DNA from: Sideroxydans sp.
GTDB taxonomy: Bacteria; Pseudomonadota; Gammaproteobacteria; Burkholderiales; Gallionellaceae
Length of the DNA stretch: 64,000 nucleotides
Assembly: GCA_028710605.1 (NCBI GenBank)
Contig: JAQTTU010000001.1
Location: 434,001 to 498,000, forward strand
Direction of reading: 5' to 3'
Under the pieces are notes generated by a model, which saw nothing but the letters and a program-made list of their open reading frames with translations, made no database searches and was not told where the DNA came from. A program made the translations under genes and the position numbers. Positions 21,445 to 30,790 of this stretch are shown one piece after another (position 1 is the stretch's first letter; each line of letters starts with the position of its first letter).

Positions 21445-22410
21445 ATGCTTTCCGCAGATTCCCGTAATCACTCGGTAGGCTTCAAATATGTGAACGAAAT
21501 GCTGAATATCAGCTATTTGTCCGGGTGGGTTAGAAAACCCACAAAGGATGGGTTTCTGCTGCAGCAAACCAACAGTCTAGCGCACGCCATTTTCATCACG
21601 GTTGATCCTGGCACGCGCATTCCGAAAGAAACCACTCCGGTCACCGTCGTTTGCCATGCTTTCGGCAAAAAAAGGGAGGACGGAAAAAGCATTGTGCAAC
21701 TACGCGCGATCGACATCAAAAAACCATCGTCTCGATCAATGCCGATTGACCTGATTTGGAAAAGTTCACTGGCTCCAGGAGCCAGCATTGATGCGTTCGA
21801 ACCTTTCAAGCCGGACGGATCCTTCAAGGGCATGATCGCCGAACAGATCGACGATTCGGAAAGCAATGAAATCGCAGATATTTTCAGGGTGCTGGAAGCA
21901 ACCAAGGGACGGCTCAACACAAAGCTGGGAGAAAACGCCAATGTGGTGATGCTGGCCGGATTCGTTGAAGGAGCAGCTGTGGTCCGTGCTACACACCTCG
22001 GCGGCAAAGAGCAAAGAGCGTACATCTCGATTTTGCTTCGCCAGCACCGCGATGCATCTGTTGCGATTCCAATCAGGTTGTATGAAGCGCCTGAAATGTT
22101 GCCGGGTATTCTGAAAACTATTCCTGTTGGCTATCCAGTGTCGATGGTTGGGCATGTGCAGATCAAGGTCATCCCGAATGATGAAAAATTGGAAGAAATC
22201 GCTGATTCCTTTTTGTATATCCGCACCCGGAATTTGTCAGGCGTGACTAAAGGCGTGGAGATCCTGCAGGAGCCTGTCTGGTGGGGTGAAATGGCACGGC
22301 GCATTGTGGGTGAGCGCCAAGACCGTCAAAAGAAGGCGGCACAGCCCGCTGTAGCCGCCGCGCCAGGTGCGCAGGGCGGTGCGTCCGTTCTGGTCGATGA
22401 AACGCTTTAG
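21445..22410 (+). CDS. Hypothetical element protein
   Basis: 321 residues from the ATG at 21445, which has a perfect AGGAGGT 6-12 bases upstream. Early part VGFKYVNEMLNISYLSGWVR followed by a long beta-rich soluble protein (NVVMLAGFVEGAAVVRATHL, AYISILLRQHRDASVAIPIR) and an Ala/Pro-rich tail. The repeated strand pattern and the Gly-x-Val elements would fit an OB-fold or single-stranded-DNA-binding role, but this is a guess. Single gene with a terminator after it. Confidence 0.7.
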   Translation: MLSADSRNHSVGFKYVNEMLNISYLSGWVRKPTKDGFLLQQTNSLAHAIFITVDPGTRIPKETTPVTVVCHAFGKKREDGKSIVQLRAIDIKKPSSRSMPIDLIWKSSLAPGASIDAFEPFKPDGSFKGMIAEQIDDSESNEIADIFRVLEATKGRLNTKLGENANVVMLAGFVEGAAVVRATHLGGKEQRAYISILLRQHRDASVAIPIRLYEAPEMLPGILKTIPVGYPVSMVGHVQIKVIPNDEKLEEIADSFLYIRTRNLSGVTKGVEILQEPVWWGEMARRIVGERQDRQKKAAQPAVAAAPGAQGGASVLVDETL

Positions 22411-22467
22411 CTGATCTGAATACCTTCCCACTTGCCTCCCCGGCAAGTTGCTCCACCCCGGAGCTTG

Positions 22468-22494
22468 ATCCCGCCCCAGTGCGGGATTTTTTTC
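22468..22494 (+). terminator. Rho-independent terminator
   Basis: ATCCCGC (22468-22474) and GCGGGAT (22481-22487) pair and are followed by seven T. Confidence 0.85.
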
Positions 22495-22664
22495 GGAACA
22501 CTTGATTCTGAGGTTATGCCAAATTCCCTTGAATCCTTGAGCTATTGTGGCCATTCCTCATGGGACGACGTTTTTTATTGCATCCCCTTATACCCGCGCC
22601 ATTGCTCGCGTAATGCCATTTTAATCCTGTTGCATGTGTTTATACTATGCGATAAGATCAAAAC

Positions 22665-22901
22665 ATGGACACCCCACTTTTCCTAAGCGCCGACGAGCTA
22701 TATTTACTGACTGGCTTCAAATTTAAAGCCAAGCAGATCACCCAGCTACGCACTATGGGCATTGCCTTCCGCATCAATGGATGCGGAAGGCCAGTTGTAA
22801 CGCGTTCGGCAATAGAGGGGGGTAAGGAATCGAAAACATCACAAAAGCAAAAGCAGGAATGGCAGCCAACCTTGTTGCAGTTTGATCCAAGGGCGGCGTA
22901 A
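22665..22901 (+). CDS. DUF4224 protein (integrase-linked, excisionase-like)
   Basis: 78 residues, FLSADELYLLTGFKFKAKQI, then LRTMGIAFRINGCGRPVVTR. This is the DUF4224 pattern of small proteins encoded directly before tyrosine integrases in phages and islands. They are thought to act as recombination directionality or regulatory factors. Its stop is 1 base before the integrase ATG, so the two are one operon. Confidence 0.85.
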   Translation: MDTPLFLSADELYLLTGFKFKAKQITQLRTMGIAFRINGCGRPVVTRSAIEGGKESKTSQKQKQEWQPTLLQFDPRAA

Positions 22902-22902
22902 C

Positions 22903-23964
22903 ATGGCTGCCACCATGGGACGCAGACCGTCAAAAAACTTAAACCTTCCACCAAAAATGCGCGCCCGCCCAAAAGCGGGCGGCATACTTTGGTACTACTA
23001 CGATGCTGGCGGAAAACCGCGCAAGGAAATACCTCTCGGCTGCGATTACACCGCCGCTGTGCGCAAATGGGCTGAACTTGAACAAGACAAACCTGAAAAG
23101 GCCGCACAGCTACTTACCTTCAAGAACGTCGCAGATCGTTACATCCGAGACGTTCTACCAACCAAGGCGGCACGCACTCAGCGCGACAACCTAATCGAGC
23201 TGGAATGGCTATTCAAATTCTTCAACGCCCCTCCCGCTCCACTCGATAGTATTAAACCTGGTCACATCCGACAATATATGGATTTGCGGGGCAAAACCGG
23301 CAAGATACGAGCCAACCGCGAGAAAGCTTTGTTTTCTCACATCTGGAACATGGCCAGGTCGTGGGGTCTAACCGACAAACCAAACCCCTGCGCCGGCATT
23401 AAAGGCTTTAGTGAGGTAGGCCGCGATATCTACATCGAGGATGCCGTGCTAGAAGCCGTATGGGAGGCCGCAGACATCACCCTACGCGACGCGCTTGACC
23501 TTGCCTACCTTACTGGCCAGCGACCGGCTGATGCGCTCTCTATGCGTGAAACTGATATACGCGACGGCATGCTTGTTGTTGAGCAAAACAAAACAGGCAA
23601 AAAACTCCGTATTGAACTTGTTGGCGAACTAGCTGATCTAGTCGCACGAATCAAAAAACGCAAAGAGTCTTACAAGATACACACCCTTGCATTGATTTGC
23701 ACAGAAGCTGGTCGCGCTCTTACCGAAGGCGCGTTACGGTCTCGTTTTGATAAGGCAAGAACAGCGGCAGTCAAAACCAAGCCTGAACTCGCCGAAGCCA
23801 TTAAGGCATTCCAGTTTCGCGACCTGCGCGCAAAAGCAGGAACCGACAAGGCAGACACGGATGGCATGCGCGCAGCACAAGAGCAACTTGGACATGAGAA
23901 CATGGCCATGACAGAGCATTATGTCCGCTCACGAAAAGGACAGAAAGTAAGTCCTACAAGATAG
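22903..23964 (+). CDS. int: Tyrosine-type site-specific integrase
   Basis: 353 residues. N-terminal arm-binding and SAM-like core (TFKNVADRYIRDVLPTKAAR), then the catalytic domain with Arg I in AYLTGQRPADALSM (near residue 208), the box II FRDLRAKAGTDKA (Arg in place of the first His, usual for this phage subgroup), and QLGHENMAMTEHYVR with His and the nucleophile Tyr (near 339). It mediates insertion at the adjacent tRNA-Lys 3' end. An in-frame ATG four codons downstream is an alternative start. Complete and probably active. Confidence 0.93.
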   Translation: MAATMGRRPSKNLNLPPKMRARPKAGGILWYYYDAGGKPRKEIPLGCDYTAAVRKWAELEQDKPEKAAQLLTFKNVADRYIRDVLPTKAARTQRDNLIELEWLFKFFNAPPAPLDSIKPGHIRQYMDLRGKTGKIRANREKALFSHIWNMARSWGLTDKPNPCAGIKGFSEVGRDIYIEDAVLEAVWEAADITLRDALDLAYLTGQRPADALSMRETDIRDGMLVVEQNKTGKKLRIELVGELADLVARIKKRKESYKIHTLALICTEAGRALTEGALRSRFDKARTAAVKTKPELAEAIKAFQFRDLRAKAGTDKADTDGMRAAQEQLGHENMAMTEHYVRSRKGQKVSPTR

Positions 23965-24048
23965 ATTTATATAAATTGAAATTGCGGAGTAAACCAAGAA
24001 CAGAACTGACTTAAAGGCTTACATTGTTGTAAGCCTTTATTTTATTGG
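23934..24048. repeat. Tandem diverged repeat at the attachment region, copy 1
   Basis: Starts AAAAGGACAGAA inside the integrase 3' end, continues TAAGTCCTA, ATAGATTT, ATTGCGGA, AAACC, then a hairpin AAAGGCTTA/TAAGCCTTT and ends TTTTATTGG. Copy 2 follows 28 bases later. Confidence 0.75.
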
Positions 24049-24076
24049 CATTTATGGCGATATTTAAACTCGCATA

Positions 24077-24188
24077 AAAAGGACAGAATTTAAGTCCTAA
24101 AACATAGATTTTGGGTGAATTGCGGACCAAACCTAGAATTGCGGACTGCTCAAAAGCTTAACCAATCTCTAAGCTTTTGTTTTATTGG
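24077..24188. repeat. Tandem diverged repeat at the attachment region, copy 2, abutting tRNA-Lys
   Basis: Same order of blocks as copy 1 (AAAAGGACAGAA, TAAGTCCTA, ATAGATTT, ATTGCGGA, AAACC, hairpin AAAAGCTTA/TAAGCTTTT, TTTTATTGG). Its last bases overlap the CCA end of tRNA-Lys, so the attachment core probably starts here. The matching left end is outside the window. Confidence 0.75.
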
Positions 24189-24261
24189 TGGGTCGGGCGA
24201 GATTCGAACTCGCGACCAACGGATTAAAAGTCCGCTGCTCTACCGACTGAGCTACCGACCC
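24186..24261 (-). tRNA. tRNA-Lys (anticodon TTT)
   Basis: Minus strand 76-nt cloverleaf: acceptor GGGTCGG/CCGACCC, D arm AGCTCAGTCGGTAGAGC, anticodon loop with CTTTTAA (TTT), T arm with GTTCGAATC, and encoded CCA at 24186-24188. Its 3' end points to the integrase, the usual arrangement for an island inserted at a tRNA gene. Confidence 0.97.
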
Positions 24262-24324
24262 CTGCAAAAAGGAGCGCGCATTATACGGGTTTGACCCCGA
24301 CTGTCAAACAAACCGGCAACAGAG

Positions 24325-24999
24325 TTACTCGCTGCGATAGCGCGTGGAATCGGGCACTCCGGCAGATTGGAATCCTTCGCGGCGCAGGCGGCAGGAATCG
24401 CAGCGACCGCAGGCGTGACCGGCCTCATCGGCCTGATAACAGGAGACGGTGAGCGCGTAGTCCACCCCAAGCCGCACGCCCTCCTTGATGATCTCGGCCT
24501 TGGACAAATGCAACAGCGGCGCATGCAGCGTGAGCGGCTTGCCTTCCACCGCCGCCTTGGTCGCCAGGTTCGCCATCTTTTCAAAAGCGGCCACAAATTC
24601 GGGGCGGCAATCGGGGTAGCCGGAATAGTCCACCGCATTCACGCCAAAGAAAATATCCTGCGCTTGCAGCACTTCGGCCCACGCCAGCGCCAGCGACAGC
24701 ATGATGGTGTTGCGCGCAGGAACATAGGTGGACGGAATGCCGCTGCTCGCGCTTTCCGGCACGGCGATATTGTCGTCGGTGAGCGCCGAACCGCCGAACG
24801 CGGTGAGGTCTATGCTGATGACGCGATGTTCAAACGCGCCCAGCTTGCGCGCCACGCGCTGCGATGCGGCAAGTTCGGCGTGGTGGCGCTGGCCGTAGTT
24901 CACGCTCAGGGCATAGCACTCGAAGCCCTGCGCGCGCGCCATCGCCAGCACGGTGGCGGAATCCAGTCCGCCGGAAAGTAAAATTACGGCTCGTTTCAT
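24325..24999 (-). CDS. queC: 7-cyano-7-deazaguanine synthase
   Basis: 224 residues. Converts CDG to preQ0 with ATP and ammonia in queuosine synthesis. PP-loop [18 protein letters not shown] (residues 4-21), [13 protein letters not shown], and the C-terminal zinc site [14 protein letters not shown] (with an upstream Cys in TVSCYQAD). Start at 24999 lies 1 base after the queE stop, so they are co-transcribed. Length is normal for the family. Confidence 0.97.
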   Translation of the reverse strand: MKRAVILLSGGLDSATVLAMARAQGFECYALSVNYGQRHHAELAASQRVARKLGAFEHRVISIDLTAFGGSALTDDNIAVPESASSGIPSTYVPARNTIMLSLALAWAEVLQAQDIFFGVNAVDYSGYPDCRPEFVAAFEKMANLATKAAVEGKPLTLHAPLLHLSKAEIIKEGVRLGVDYALTVSCYQADEAGHACGRCDSCRLRREGFQSAGVPDSTRYRSE

Positions 25000-25000
25000 C

Positions 25001-25657
25001 TCAGCGCCCCACCTCATTGCCCCACAAAATTTTGTGCAACTGCACTTGCAAACGCACCGGCAAGTGATCGCGCAATATCCATTCCGCCAAATCCTTTGGA
25101 GCAAGCTTCCCCTGCGTGGGCGAGAACAGTACCTCGCAACGTTGCGCCAGCCGGTGCTCGCTCATCACCTGTTTCGCCCACTGGTAATCCGCCTCATCGC
25201 ACAGCACGAACTTGATCTCGTCGTGCGCGTGCAAATGTTCCAGATTGCTCCACAAGTTCTTTGCCATTTCACCGGATGCGGGAGTCTTGATGTCCAGCAC
25301 TTTGACCACCCGCGCATCCACTCCGCTCACGTCCAGTGCGCCGCCGGTTTCCAGCGAAACCCGATAACCCGCATCGCACAAGGCGCGCAGCAACAGCAAA
25401 CAATTTTTCTGCGCCAGCGGCTCGCCGCCGGTAACCGTCACATAGCGCGGCGCGTGGCTTGCCACTTCCTGCAAAATGGACGCAAGCGTCATCGTCTGCC
25501 CGCCGGTGAAGGCGTAACTGGTATCGCAATAGGTGCAGCGCAGCGGGCAGCCGGTCAAGCGCACGAACACCGTGGGCAAACCGACGCGGCTGGTCTCGCC
25601 CTGTAGAGAAAAAAATATTTCGCTGATGCGCAACGACTCGCTGGCTAATAATGTCAT
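25001..25657 (-). CDS. queE: 7-carboxy-7-deazaguanine synthase (radical SAM)
   Basis: 218 residues. Radical SAM enzyme turning CPH4 into CDG, the step before QueC. The cluster-binding motif is [11 protein letters not shown] near residue 36, the variant CxxxCxxC spacing seen in the family. [20 protein letters not shown] at the N-terminus and [12 protein letters not shown] confirm. Followed directly by queC; preceded by cpoB, the last gene of the tol-pal group. Confidence 0.96.
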   Translation of the reverse strand: MTLLASESLRISEIFFSLQGETSRVGLPTVFVRLTGCPLRCTYCDTSYAFTGGQTMTLASILQEVASHAPRYVTVTGGEPLAQKNCLLLLRALCDAGYRVSLETGGALDVSGVDARVVKVLDIKTPASGEMAKNLWSNLEHLHAHDEIKFVLCDEADYQWAKQVMSEHRLAQRCEVLFSPTQGKLAPKDLAEWILRDHLPVRLQVQLHKILWGNEVGR

Positions 25658-25675
25658 GGACTTCTGCTGGTCGGC

Positions 25676-26446
25676 TTACTTGAGGGTGGCGAGACGTTTC
25701 TTGGCTTTGTCCGACGCATCGCTTCCGGGGAACTGCGTGATGACTTGTTTCAGGGTTTTTTGTGCCGCGAATTTATTCTTCAACTCCAGCTGGCACTCAG
25801 CGATATTCAGCAACGCTTCCGGCACGCGCGGATGGTCTTGAAATTTGCTGACCAGCGCCTGATAACTGTCCAGACTGTTGGCGTAATCCTTGGACAGGAA
25901 ATACGCGTTGCCCATCCAGTAGTTGACGTTGGCCTCGTGCACCGATTGCGGAAACTGCTTGAGGAAATCGCGGAAAGCGGTAGCCGCATTCTGGTAATTT
26001 TCGGCCTTGTACAATCCGTAAGCCGCTTCAAAAGTTTTGTTTTCTCCTACGGGATTGGCGGCTCCGTCAGCCGCGTTTTTCGCGCCCTGAAGCGGCAGCG
26101 CGGATCCATCAGCCGACTCAAAGCGGCGCACCCGCGCATCCAGATCGACGTAATAATCTTTTTGCCGTTTCTCCGCATCCTGCAAACTGTGCGCCAGCTC
26201 TTCATTCTGCCCGTTCAGTTTGCGCAATTCGGCGGCCTGCGCCTCCAGTTGCGTTTGCAATTCCAGCAGCGCGCGAATGCGTATCTTGCTGTCTTCCTCG
26301 GCACGCGCCAGCGCTTCTTCCAGTTTGAGAACGCGCGCTTCGAGCACTTGAACCTGTTTGCGCGCATCGTCATCGGCAAACAGTCCCGCCCAAGCGGGGC
26401 TGCTCACCAAATACACACCGAGTAACAGCCAGCGCAACTTGAACAC
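25676..26446 (-). CDS. cpoB: Cell division coordinator CpoB (YbgF)
   Basis: 256 residues. Signal peptide (WLLLGVYLVSSPAWA), N-terminal coiled coil for trimer formation (residues 25-110), then three TPR units (FEAAYGLYKAENYQNAATAF, VNYWMGNAYFLSKDYANSLD, AECQLELKNKFAAQKTLKQV). Periplasmic partner of TolA and PBP1B that links outer-membrane constriction to peptidoglycan synthesis. Last gene of the tol-pal operon, 6 bases after pal. Confidence 0.95.
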   Translation of the reverse strand: MFKLRWLLLGVYLVSSPAWAGLFADDDARKQVQVLEARVLKLEEALARAEEDSKIRIRALLELQTQLEAQAAELRKLNGQNEELAHSLQDAEKRQKDYYVDLDARVRRFESADGSALPLQGAKNAADGAANPVGENKTFEAAYGLYKAENYQNAATAFRDFLKQFPQSVHEANVNYWMGNAYFLSKDYANSLDSYQALVSKFQDHPRVPEALLNIAECQLELKNKFAAQKTLKQVITQFPGSDASDKAKKRLATLK

Positions 26447-26452
26447 GATGGA

Positions 26453-27124
26453 TTACTCGCCAACCTTGATGTCGGCGCGGCGGTTTTGCGCCCAGGATGC
26501 TTCGTCGTGGCCGGTTGCGCGCGGCTTCTCTTCGCCGTAGCTGACCGTCTCGATTTGGTCGGAACGCGCTCCGCCCAGCACCAGCGCCTTCTTGGTGTTA
26601 TTGGCGCGGCGCTGCCCCAAAGCCAGGTTGTACTCGCTGCTGCCGCGCTCGTCCGCATTGCCTTCGACACGCGCGCTCAAACTCGCATGGGCGGAAAGAT
26701 TTTTTGCCTGAGCCAGAATTGTGTCCATATCTTCCGCCTGCACCGCATCGACATCGAACGGGAAATAAACGCTGCCTCCGCCTTGCGCGCTATCGCCGGC
26801 CACCGACGCGGTTCTGGCCTCCTTGGTGTATTTCGCTTCCTGCGCTGCGCTCGTTGCCGTTGCGGGCATTACCGCAGTATTTTCGGGCTCAGCTGCGGGC
26901 GCGGCCTTGGTGACAGTGGATGCGGGAGAAGGCGCGGCATTGGCCTGCGCTGCCGCTGCGGGCGCTACGGCAGAGGTCGTTGCGGGCTGGTTCGCCGCAG
27001 GTGCGGCAACTGCGGTCGCTTCAGACTGGGCCGGCTTTGCATCGGCAACTTCCGCTTTGGGCGGGTTGCTGCCGCAAGCCGCCAACAGGTTGAGCAATAG
27101 CACGCTAATAATCAACTTTTTCAT
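26453..27124 (-). CDS. pal: Peptidoglycan-associated lipoprotein Pal
   Basis: 223 residues. Lipoprotein signal with lipobox LLAACG (Cys near residue 17), a long Ala/Pro-rich linker to about residue 90, then the OmpA-like domain: VYFPFDVDAVQAEDMDTILA, ARVEGNADERGSSEYNLALG and RRADIKV. Binds peptidoglycan and TolB. The linker is about 50 residues longer than in E. coli Pal, explaining the extra length. Confidence 0.96.
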   Translation of the reverse strand: MKKLIISVLLLNLLAACGSNPPKAEVADAKPAQSEATAVAAPAANQPATTSAVAPAAAAQANAAPSPASTVTKAAPAAEPENTAVMPATATSAAQEAKYTKEARTASVAGDSAQGGGSVYFPFDVDAVQAEDMDTILAQAKNLSAHASLSARVEGNADERGSSEYNLALGQRRANNTKKALVLGGARSDQIETVSYGEEKPRATGHDEASWAQNRRADIKVGE

Positions 27125-27143
27125 CGCATCGTCCTCATAAAAG

Positions 27144-28406
27144 TCATTGTTTCAGGAAAGGCCCCCAAGTCGGTTCGCGTATGTCGCCGGACTGCGCCAC
27201 CATTTTTTGCTTCACTCTGCCGTCGCTGGAAATGGTCGCCAATATACCACGACCCTGCGACTCGCTCCCAAACAGGATCAGCTTGCCGTTGGGCGCAAAA
27301 CTGGGCTTTTTCTCCCATCCACCGGCGGTCAAAGTTTGCATTTGCCTGCTCGAAAAATCCTGCGTCGCGATGTAAAACTTGCCGCCTTCATAATGCGAGA
27401 ACACAAAACTTTTGCCGTCCGGGCAAAAGCGCGCGGAGAAATTATTGCCGCCCTCAAAGGTGAGGCGTTCGGCGGAGCCGCCGTCCAGCGCCATCCGGTA
27501 AATCTGCACGCTGCCGCCGCGATCCGAAGTGAACAGAATGGACTTGCCATCCGGCGAAAAGTTCGGCTCGGTATCAATCGACCCGCTAAAACTGATGCGG
27601 CGCAAATTGCTGCCATCGCTGTTTATCAAATAGAGCTGAGAACTGCCTTCGTGCGTCAGCACCAGCGCCAGCTGCTTGCCATCAGGCGACCACGCCGGTG
27701 CACTGTTGCTGCCGGGAAAACTCGCCAGCAAAGTGCGCTGCCTCGAACTCAGGGTTTGCACATAGATCATGGCGCGCCGCTGCTCGAAACTGACATAGGC
27801 GAGCTGCTTGCCGTCCGGCGACCACGCCGGAGACATGATGGGCTCGTTGGAAGCCAGCAAACTCTGCTCGCCGTAACCGTCGCTATCCGCCACCACCAGA
27901 CGATAGCGTCCTTTATCGCGGCTCACGTAGGCGATGCGCGTGCTGAACACCCCGGCGCTGCCGGTCAGGCGCTCGTACACCATGTCGGCGATGCGGTGCG
28001 CGATGTCGCGCACCTGCCCGCTTTGCGCCATCAACACTTGCGTCTCCAGTTCGGTGCGCCGCACCATATCCAGCAGGCTGAACTTGACCGTCACATTGCC
28101 GTTGCCCAACTGTTTGATGCTGCCCAGGAGCAGCGCTTCCACGCCCGACCACTCGGCATATTTCACCTCGCCCGGCTCATGCGGCACTTTGCCCGCCGCA
28201 TCCACCAGCTTGAACAATCCGGTGCGCAGCAAATCGTTTGACACCACACCGGCGATACCCTGCGCGCCCATATCTTCACTGGCAAAGCGCACCACCGAGA
28301 TCGGGGTTTGATGCTCGCCCGCACCGGTGATTTCGATGTCGAGTTCGGCCTGTGCCGACCATGCAACGCAAGACAAAAAGATGAAACCCAATATACGCAT
28401 TTTCAA
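27144..28406 (-). CDS. tolB: Tol-Pal system beta-propeller protein TolB
   Basis: 420 residues with a signal peptide (FIFLSCVAWSAQA), an N-terminal domain, and a six-bladed propeller built of WSPDGKQLAYVS-type repeats (WSPDGKQLALVL, FSPDGKSILFTS, FCPDGKSFVFSH, FAPNGKLILFGS). Periplasmic partner of Pal and TolA. Normal length and position between tolA and pal. Confidence 0.97.
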   Translation of the reverse strand: MKMRILGFIFLSCVAWSAQAELDIEITGAGEHQTPISVVRFASEDMGAQGIAGVVSNDLLRTGLFKLVDAAGKVPHEPGEVKYAEWSGVEALLLGSIKQLGNGNVTVKFSLLDMVRRTELETQVLMAQSGQVRDIAHRIADMVYERLTGSAGVFSTRIAYVSRDKGRYRLVVADSDGYGEQSLLASNEPIMSPAWSPDGKQLAYVSFEQRRAMIYVQTLSSRQRTLLASFPGSNSAPAWSPDGKQLALVLTHEGSSQLYLINSDGSNLRRISFSGSIDTEPNFSPDGKSILFTSDRGGSVQIYRMALDGGSAERLTFEGGNNFSARFCPDGKSFVFSHYEGGKFYIATQDFSSRQMQTLTAGGWEKKPSFAPNGKLILFGSESQGRGILATISSDGRVKQKMVAQSGDIREPTWGPFLKQ

Positions 28407-28412
28407 AATCCC

Positions 28413-29117
28413 TTACGGCCTGATCGTCAGGCGCAATTCCCTGAACATCTTCTGCAATCCGCTGTCGGCGGGCACCGGCAACGGCTGCGCCTTATAGATC
28501 GCGCGCTCGGCGGCATCGTCGTAAGCCGTGTTGCCGCTGCTCTTTTGCAGCAGCGCATCCATCACCATGCCGCCCGGCAACAGCGTCACCTTGAATTCCG
28601 CCACCGCGCTGTCCGGCACATCCGGCGGCATCACGATGTTGCGCCTGATCTTGCTGCGGATCATGTCCTGATAGCGCCCCACTTCCGCCGCCGTGGCGGC
28701 ATCCACTTCGGCGCGCACGCGCGCCTGCTCGGCCTGTCTGCGCTTCTCGGAATACTCGGCCAACTGGCGCTGCTCCTCCGCATCGCGCTGCGCTTTGAGT
28801 TCCTGCTCGGTCGGTTTGGCGGGTTCGACCTTGCTGACTTTTTTCTCGCGCATCTCGATGTCTGCCTTGACCGGTTGCGGCGGCGCGGCCTTGGTCACCG
28901 GCGCGGGAACAGCCTCGACGGGCGGCATCACATCCTGTTGCTGAGCAACCTCCATTACCGGCAAGTTACTCCACAACTCGACCGAGAATTCTTCCGGCGG
29001 ATGCGGCTGCCAACGCATGCCGGACATCAACAACGCAAAGAAAGCCGCATGCACCGCCAGAGCCAACGCTCCCGCTGGAAATAAATACGGTTCACGATAT
29101 GACGATGCGCGATTCAT
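28413..29117 (-). CDS. tolA: Tol-Pal system protein TolA
   Basis: 234 residues, much shorter than the roughly 420 residues of E. coli TolA because the central helical stalk (residues 85-150, Glu/Lys/Arg/Gln/Ala-rich) is short. N-terminal membrane helix (PAGALALAVHAAFFALLMSG) and C-terminal TonB/TolA fold (FKVTLLPGGMVMDALLQKSS). Inner-membrane link energised by TolQR. Start overlaps the tolR stop as ATGA. Confidence 0.94.
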   Translation of the reverse strand: MNRASSYREPYLFPAGALALAVHAAFFALLMSGMRWQPHPPEEFSVELWSNLPVMEVAQQQDVMPPVEAVPAPVTKAAPPQPVKADIEMREKKVSKVEPAKPTEQELKAQRDAEEQRQLAEYSEKRRQAEQARVRAEVDAATAAEVGRYQDMIRSKIRRNIVMPPDVPDSAVAEFKVTLLPGGMVMDALLQKSSGNTAYDDAAERAIYKAQPLPVPADSGLQKMFRELRLTIRP

Positions 29118-29533
29118 TTTGCCTTGGTGAGCAAACCGATCTTCTGAATGTGCTGCTGCTGCAACATATCCATCACGTTAATCACTTCCTCGTAACGCAC
29201 TTTTTTGTCGGCGGAGATCACCACCGATTGCTCCGGGTGCTGGGCCAACTTCTGCTTCAGCAACGCGCTCAGCTCATCGATTGAAACCGGCAACTCCTGC
29301 TCGCCTTTACTGTGATCGCGCAGCGCCAGCGTCGTATCTTTTTTGATAATCACTTCCAGCGGCGCAACCGGCGGAGCCAGCGACTTGCCCACGCTGGGCA
29401 GATCGATCTGTCCGGGATTCATCAGCGGCGCGGTAATCATAAAGATCACCAGCAACACCAGCATCACGTCGATGTATGGCACGACGTTGATCTGACTCAT
29501 CGGCTGATGCGAGGAGCGCCGACTTTGCGTCAT
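29114..29533 (-). CDS. tolR: Tol-Pal system protein TolR
   Basis: 139 residues of the ExbD/TolR family. N-terminal membrane helix with the essential Asp, QINVVPYIDVMLVLLVIFMI (Asp near residue 22), and a periplasmic domain ending with the VMDMLQQQHIQKIGLLT element. Uses proton force with TolQ to drive TolA. Overlaps tolA; separated from tolQ by 94 bases. Confidence 0.96.
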   Translation of the reverse strand: MTQSRRSSHQPMSQINVVPYIDVMLVLLVIFMITAPLMNPGQIDLPSVGKSLAPPVAPLEVIIKKDTTLALRDHSKGEQELPVSIDELSALLKQKLAQHPEQSVVISADKKVRYEEVINVMDMLQQQHIQKIGLLTKAK

Positions 29534-29627
29534 GGCTGCACCTCCGACACGTTACTGGCGTAGCCAGCCGTTTGCGGGAGGAGGTGCAAGGCAGCCATTC
29601 CCGCACCCATCGCTATCGCGCACCGTG

Positions 29628-30305
29628 TCATGGCTGCCTCTGCAACACGTTGGAAAACTCTTCGATGAAACTCTCGAAGCGCGACGACAAGCGCGTCACG
29701 TCATGCACGTAGCGGTTGTACGCCACCACCGCAGGAATCGCCGCGAACAAGCCCATCGCCGTCGCCACCAGCGCCTCGGCGATGCCCGGTGCGACTTGCG
29801 CCAGCGTCGCCTGCCCCACGTTCGACAAGCCTCGGAACGCATTCATGATGCCCCACACCGTGCCGAGCAAACCCACATACGGGCTGACCGAACCGACCGT
29901 CGCCAGAAAAGACAAATGCGATTCCAGATGATCCATCTCGCGCTGGTAGCAGGCGCGCATAGCGCGGCGCGTACCGTCCAGCAGCGCCGCGCTGTCCACA
30001 CCGTGCGTCTTTTTCAGTTTGACGAACTCGGCAAAACCCGCCGCAAAGATGCGTTCCAGCGCGCCCTGATCCCGGCGCGACACCAGCGTCGCGTGCTGGT
30101 AAAGCCCCATCAGATCCGGGTTGCTCCAAAACTCGTCTTCAAATTCGCGCGTTTGCTTCACCGCCGCGCGCACCGCGAACAGCTTGAGAAAGATGTACCA
30201 CCACGACATCAGCGACACCAGCAGTAACAGCCCCAGCACCAACTGCACCAGCAAACTGGCGTTGGCGATCAGATGAACGAACGACAAATCCTGAATCACA
30301 TTCAT
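29628..30305 (-). CDS. tolQ: Tol-Pal system protein TolQ
   Basis: 225 residues of the ExbB/TolQ family with three membrane helices: residues 12-35, and GSVSPYVGLLGTVWGIMNAF and the AEALVATAMGLFAAIPAVVA helix that line the channel. Start at 30305 is chosen as MNVIQDLSFVHLI, 4 bases after the ybgC stop. Forms the proton-driven motor with TolR. Confidence 0.96.
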   Translation of the reverse strand: MNVIQDLSFVHLIANASLLVQLVLGLLLLVSLMSWWYIFLKLFAVRAAVKQTREFEDEFWSNPDLMGLYQHATLVSRRDQGALERIFAAGFAEFVKLKKTHGVDSAALLDGTRRAMRACYQREMDHLESHLSFLATVGSVSPYVGLLGTVWGIMNAFRGLSNVGQATLAQVAPGIAEALVATAMGLFAAIPAVVAYNRYVHDVTRLSSRFESFIEEFSNVLQRQP

Positions 30306-30309
30306 TTGT

Positions 30310-30717
30310 TTAATCCCATTGTTTGCGCAACACCTCCGGCACACTCACCGGCTTGAATGTCTGCATATTCACACATACCAGATGCACCTCCCCTTCGGTC
30401 AGCAACTCATCTCCGCGCAGCACGCTTTGCGTCAACGTCACCCGACTGCGCCCGATGTCCTTCACCAGCGCCGTCACCGTCAGCAAATCGTCCAGCACCG
30501 CCGGTTTCAGATAATCCATCTTCAAGGAACGCACCACGAAGGCCACGCCGAACTCTTTCAGCAACCCGCCGTTGCTGTAACCGAACGTGCGCAACCACTC
30601 AGTCCGCGCCCGCTCCATAAAGTTCACATAATTCGCGTGATAAACCACCCCGCCCGCGTCGGTGTCTTGAAAATACACGCGGACAGGCATTGTAAAAACA
30701 TGGTCTCTCTTTTTCAT
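30310..30717 (-). CDS. ybgC: Acyl-CoA thioesterase YbgC
   Basis: 135 residues, hotdog fold. Active-site signature YFQDTDAGGVVYHANYVNFM (Asp near residue 18) and FMERARTEWLR. First gene of the tol-pal group as in many Proteobacteria. Hydrolyses short-chain acyl-CoA and is linked to phospholipid enzymes. Confidence 0.95.
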   Translation of the reverse strand: MKKRDHVFTMPVRVYFQDTDAGGVVYHANYVNFMERARTEWLRTFGYSNGGLLKEFGVAFVVRSLKMDYLKPAVLDDLLTVTALVKDIGRSRVTLTQSVLRGDELLTEGEVHLVCVNMQTFKPVSVPEVLRKQWD

Positions 30718-30790
30718 TTTGTTCTTCCTTGATGCATCGCGCTCAATGCATGATTATTTTGCCTCGCGCGCATTTTCCAGCAAGGCGCGA

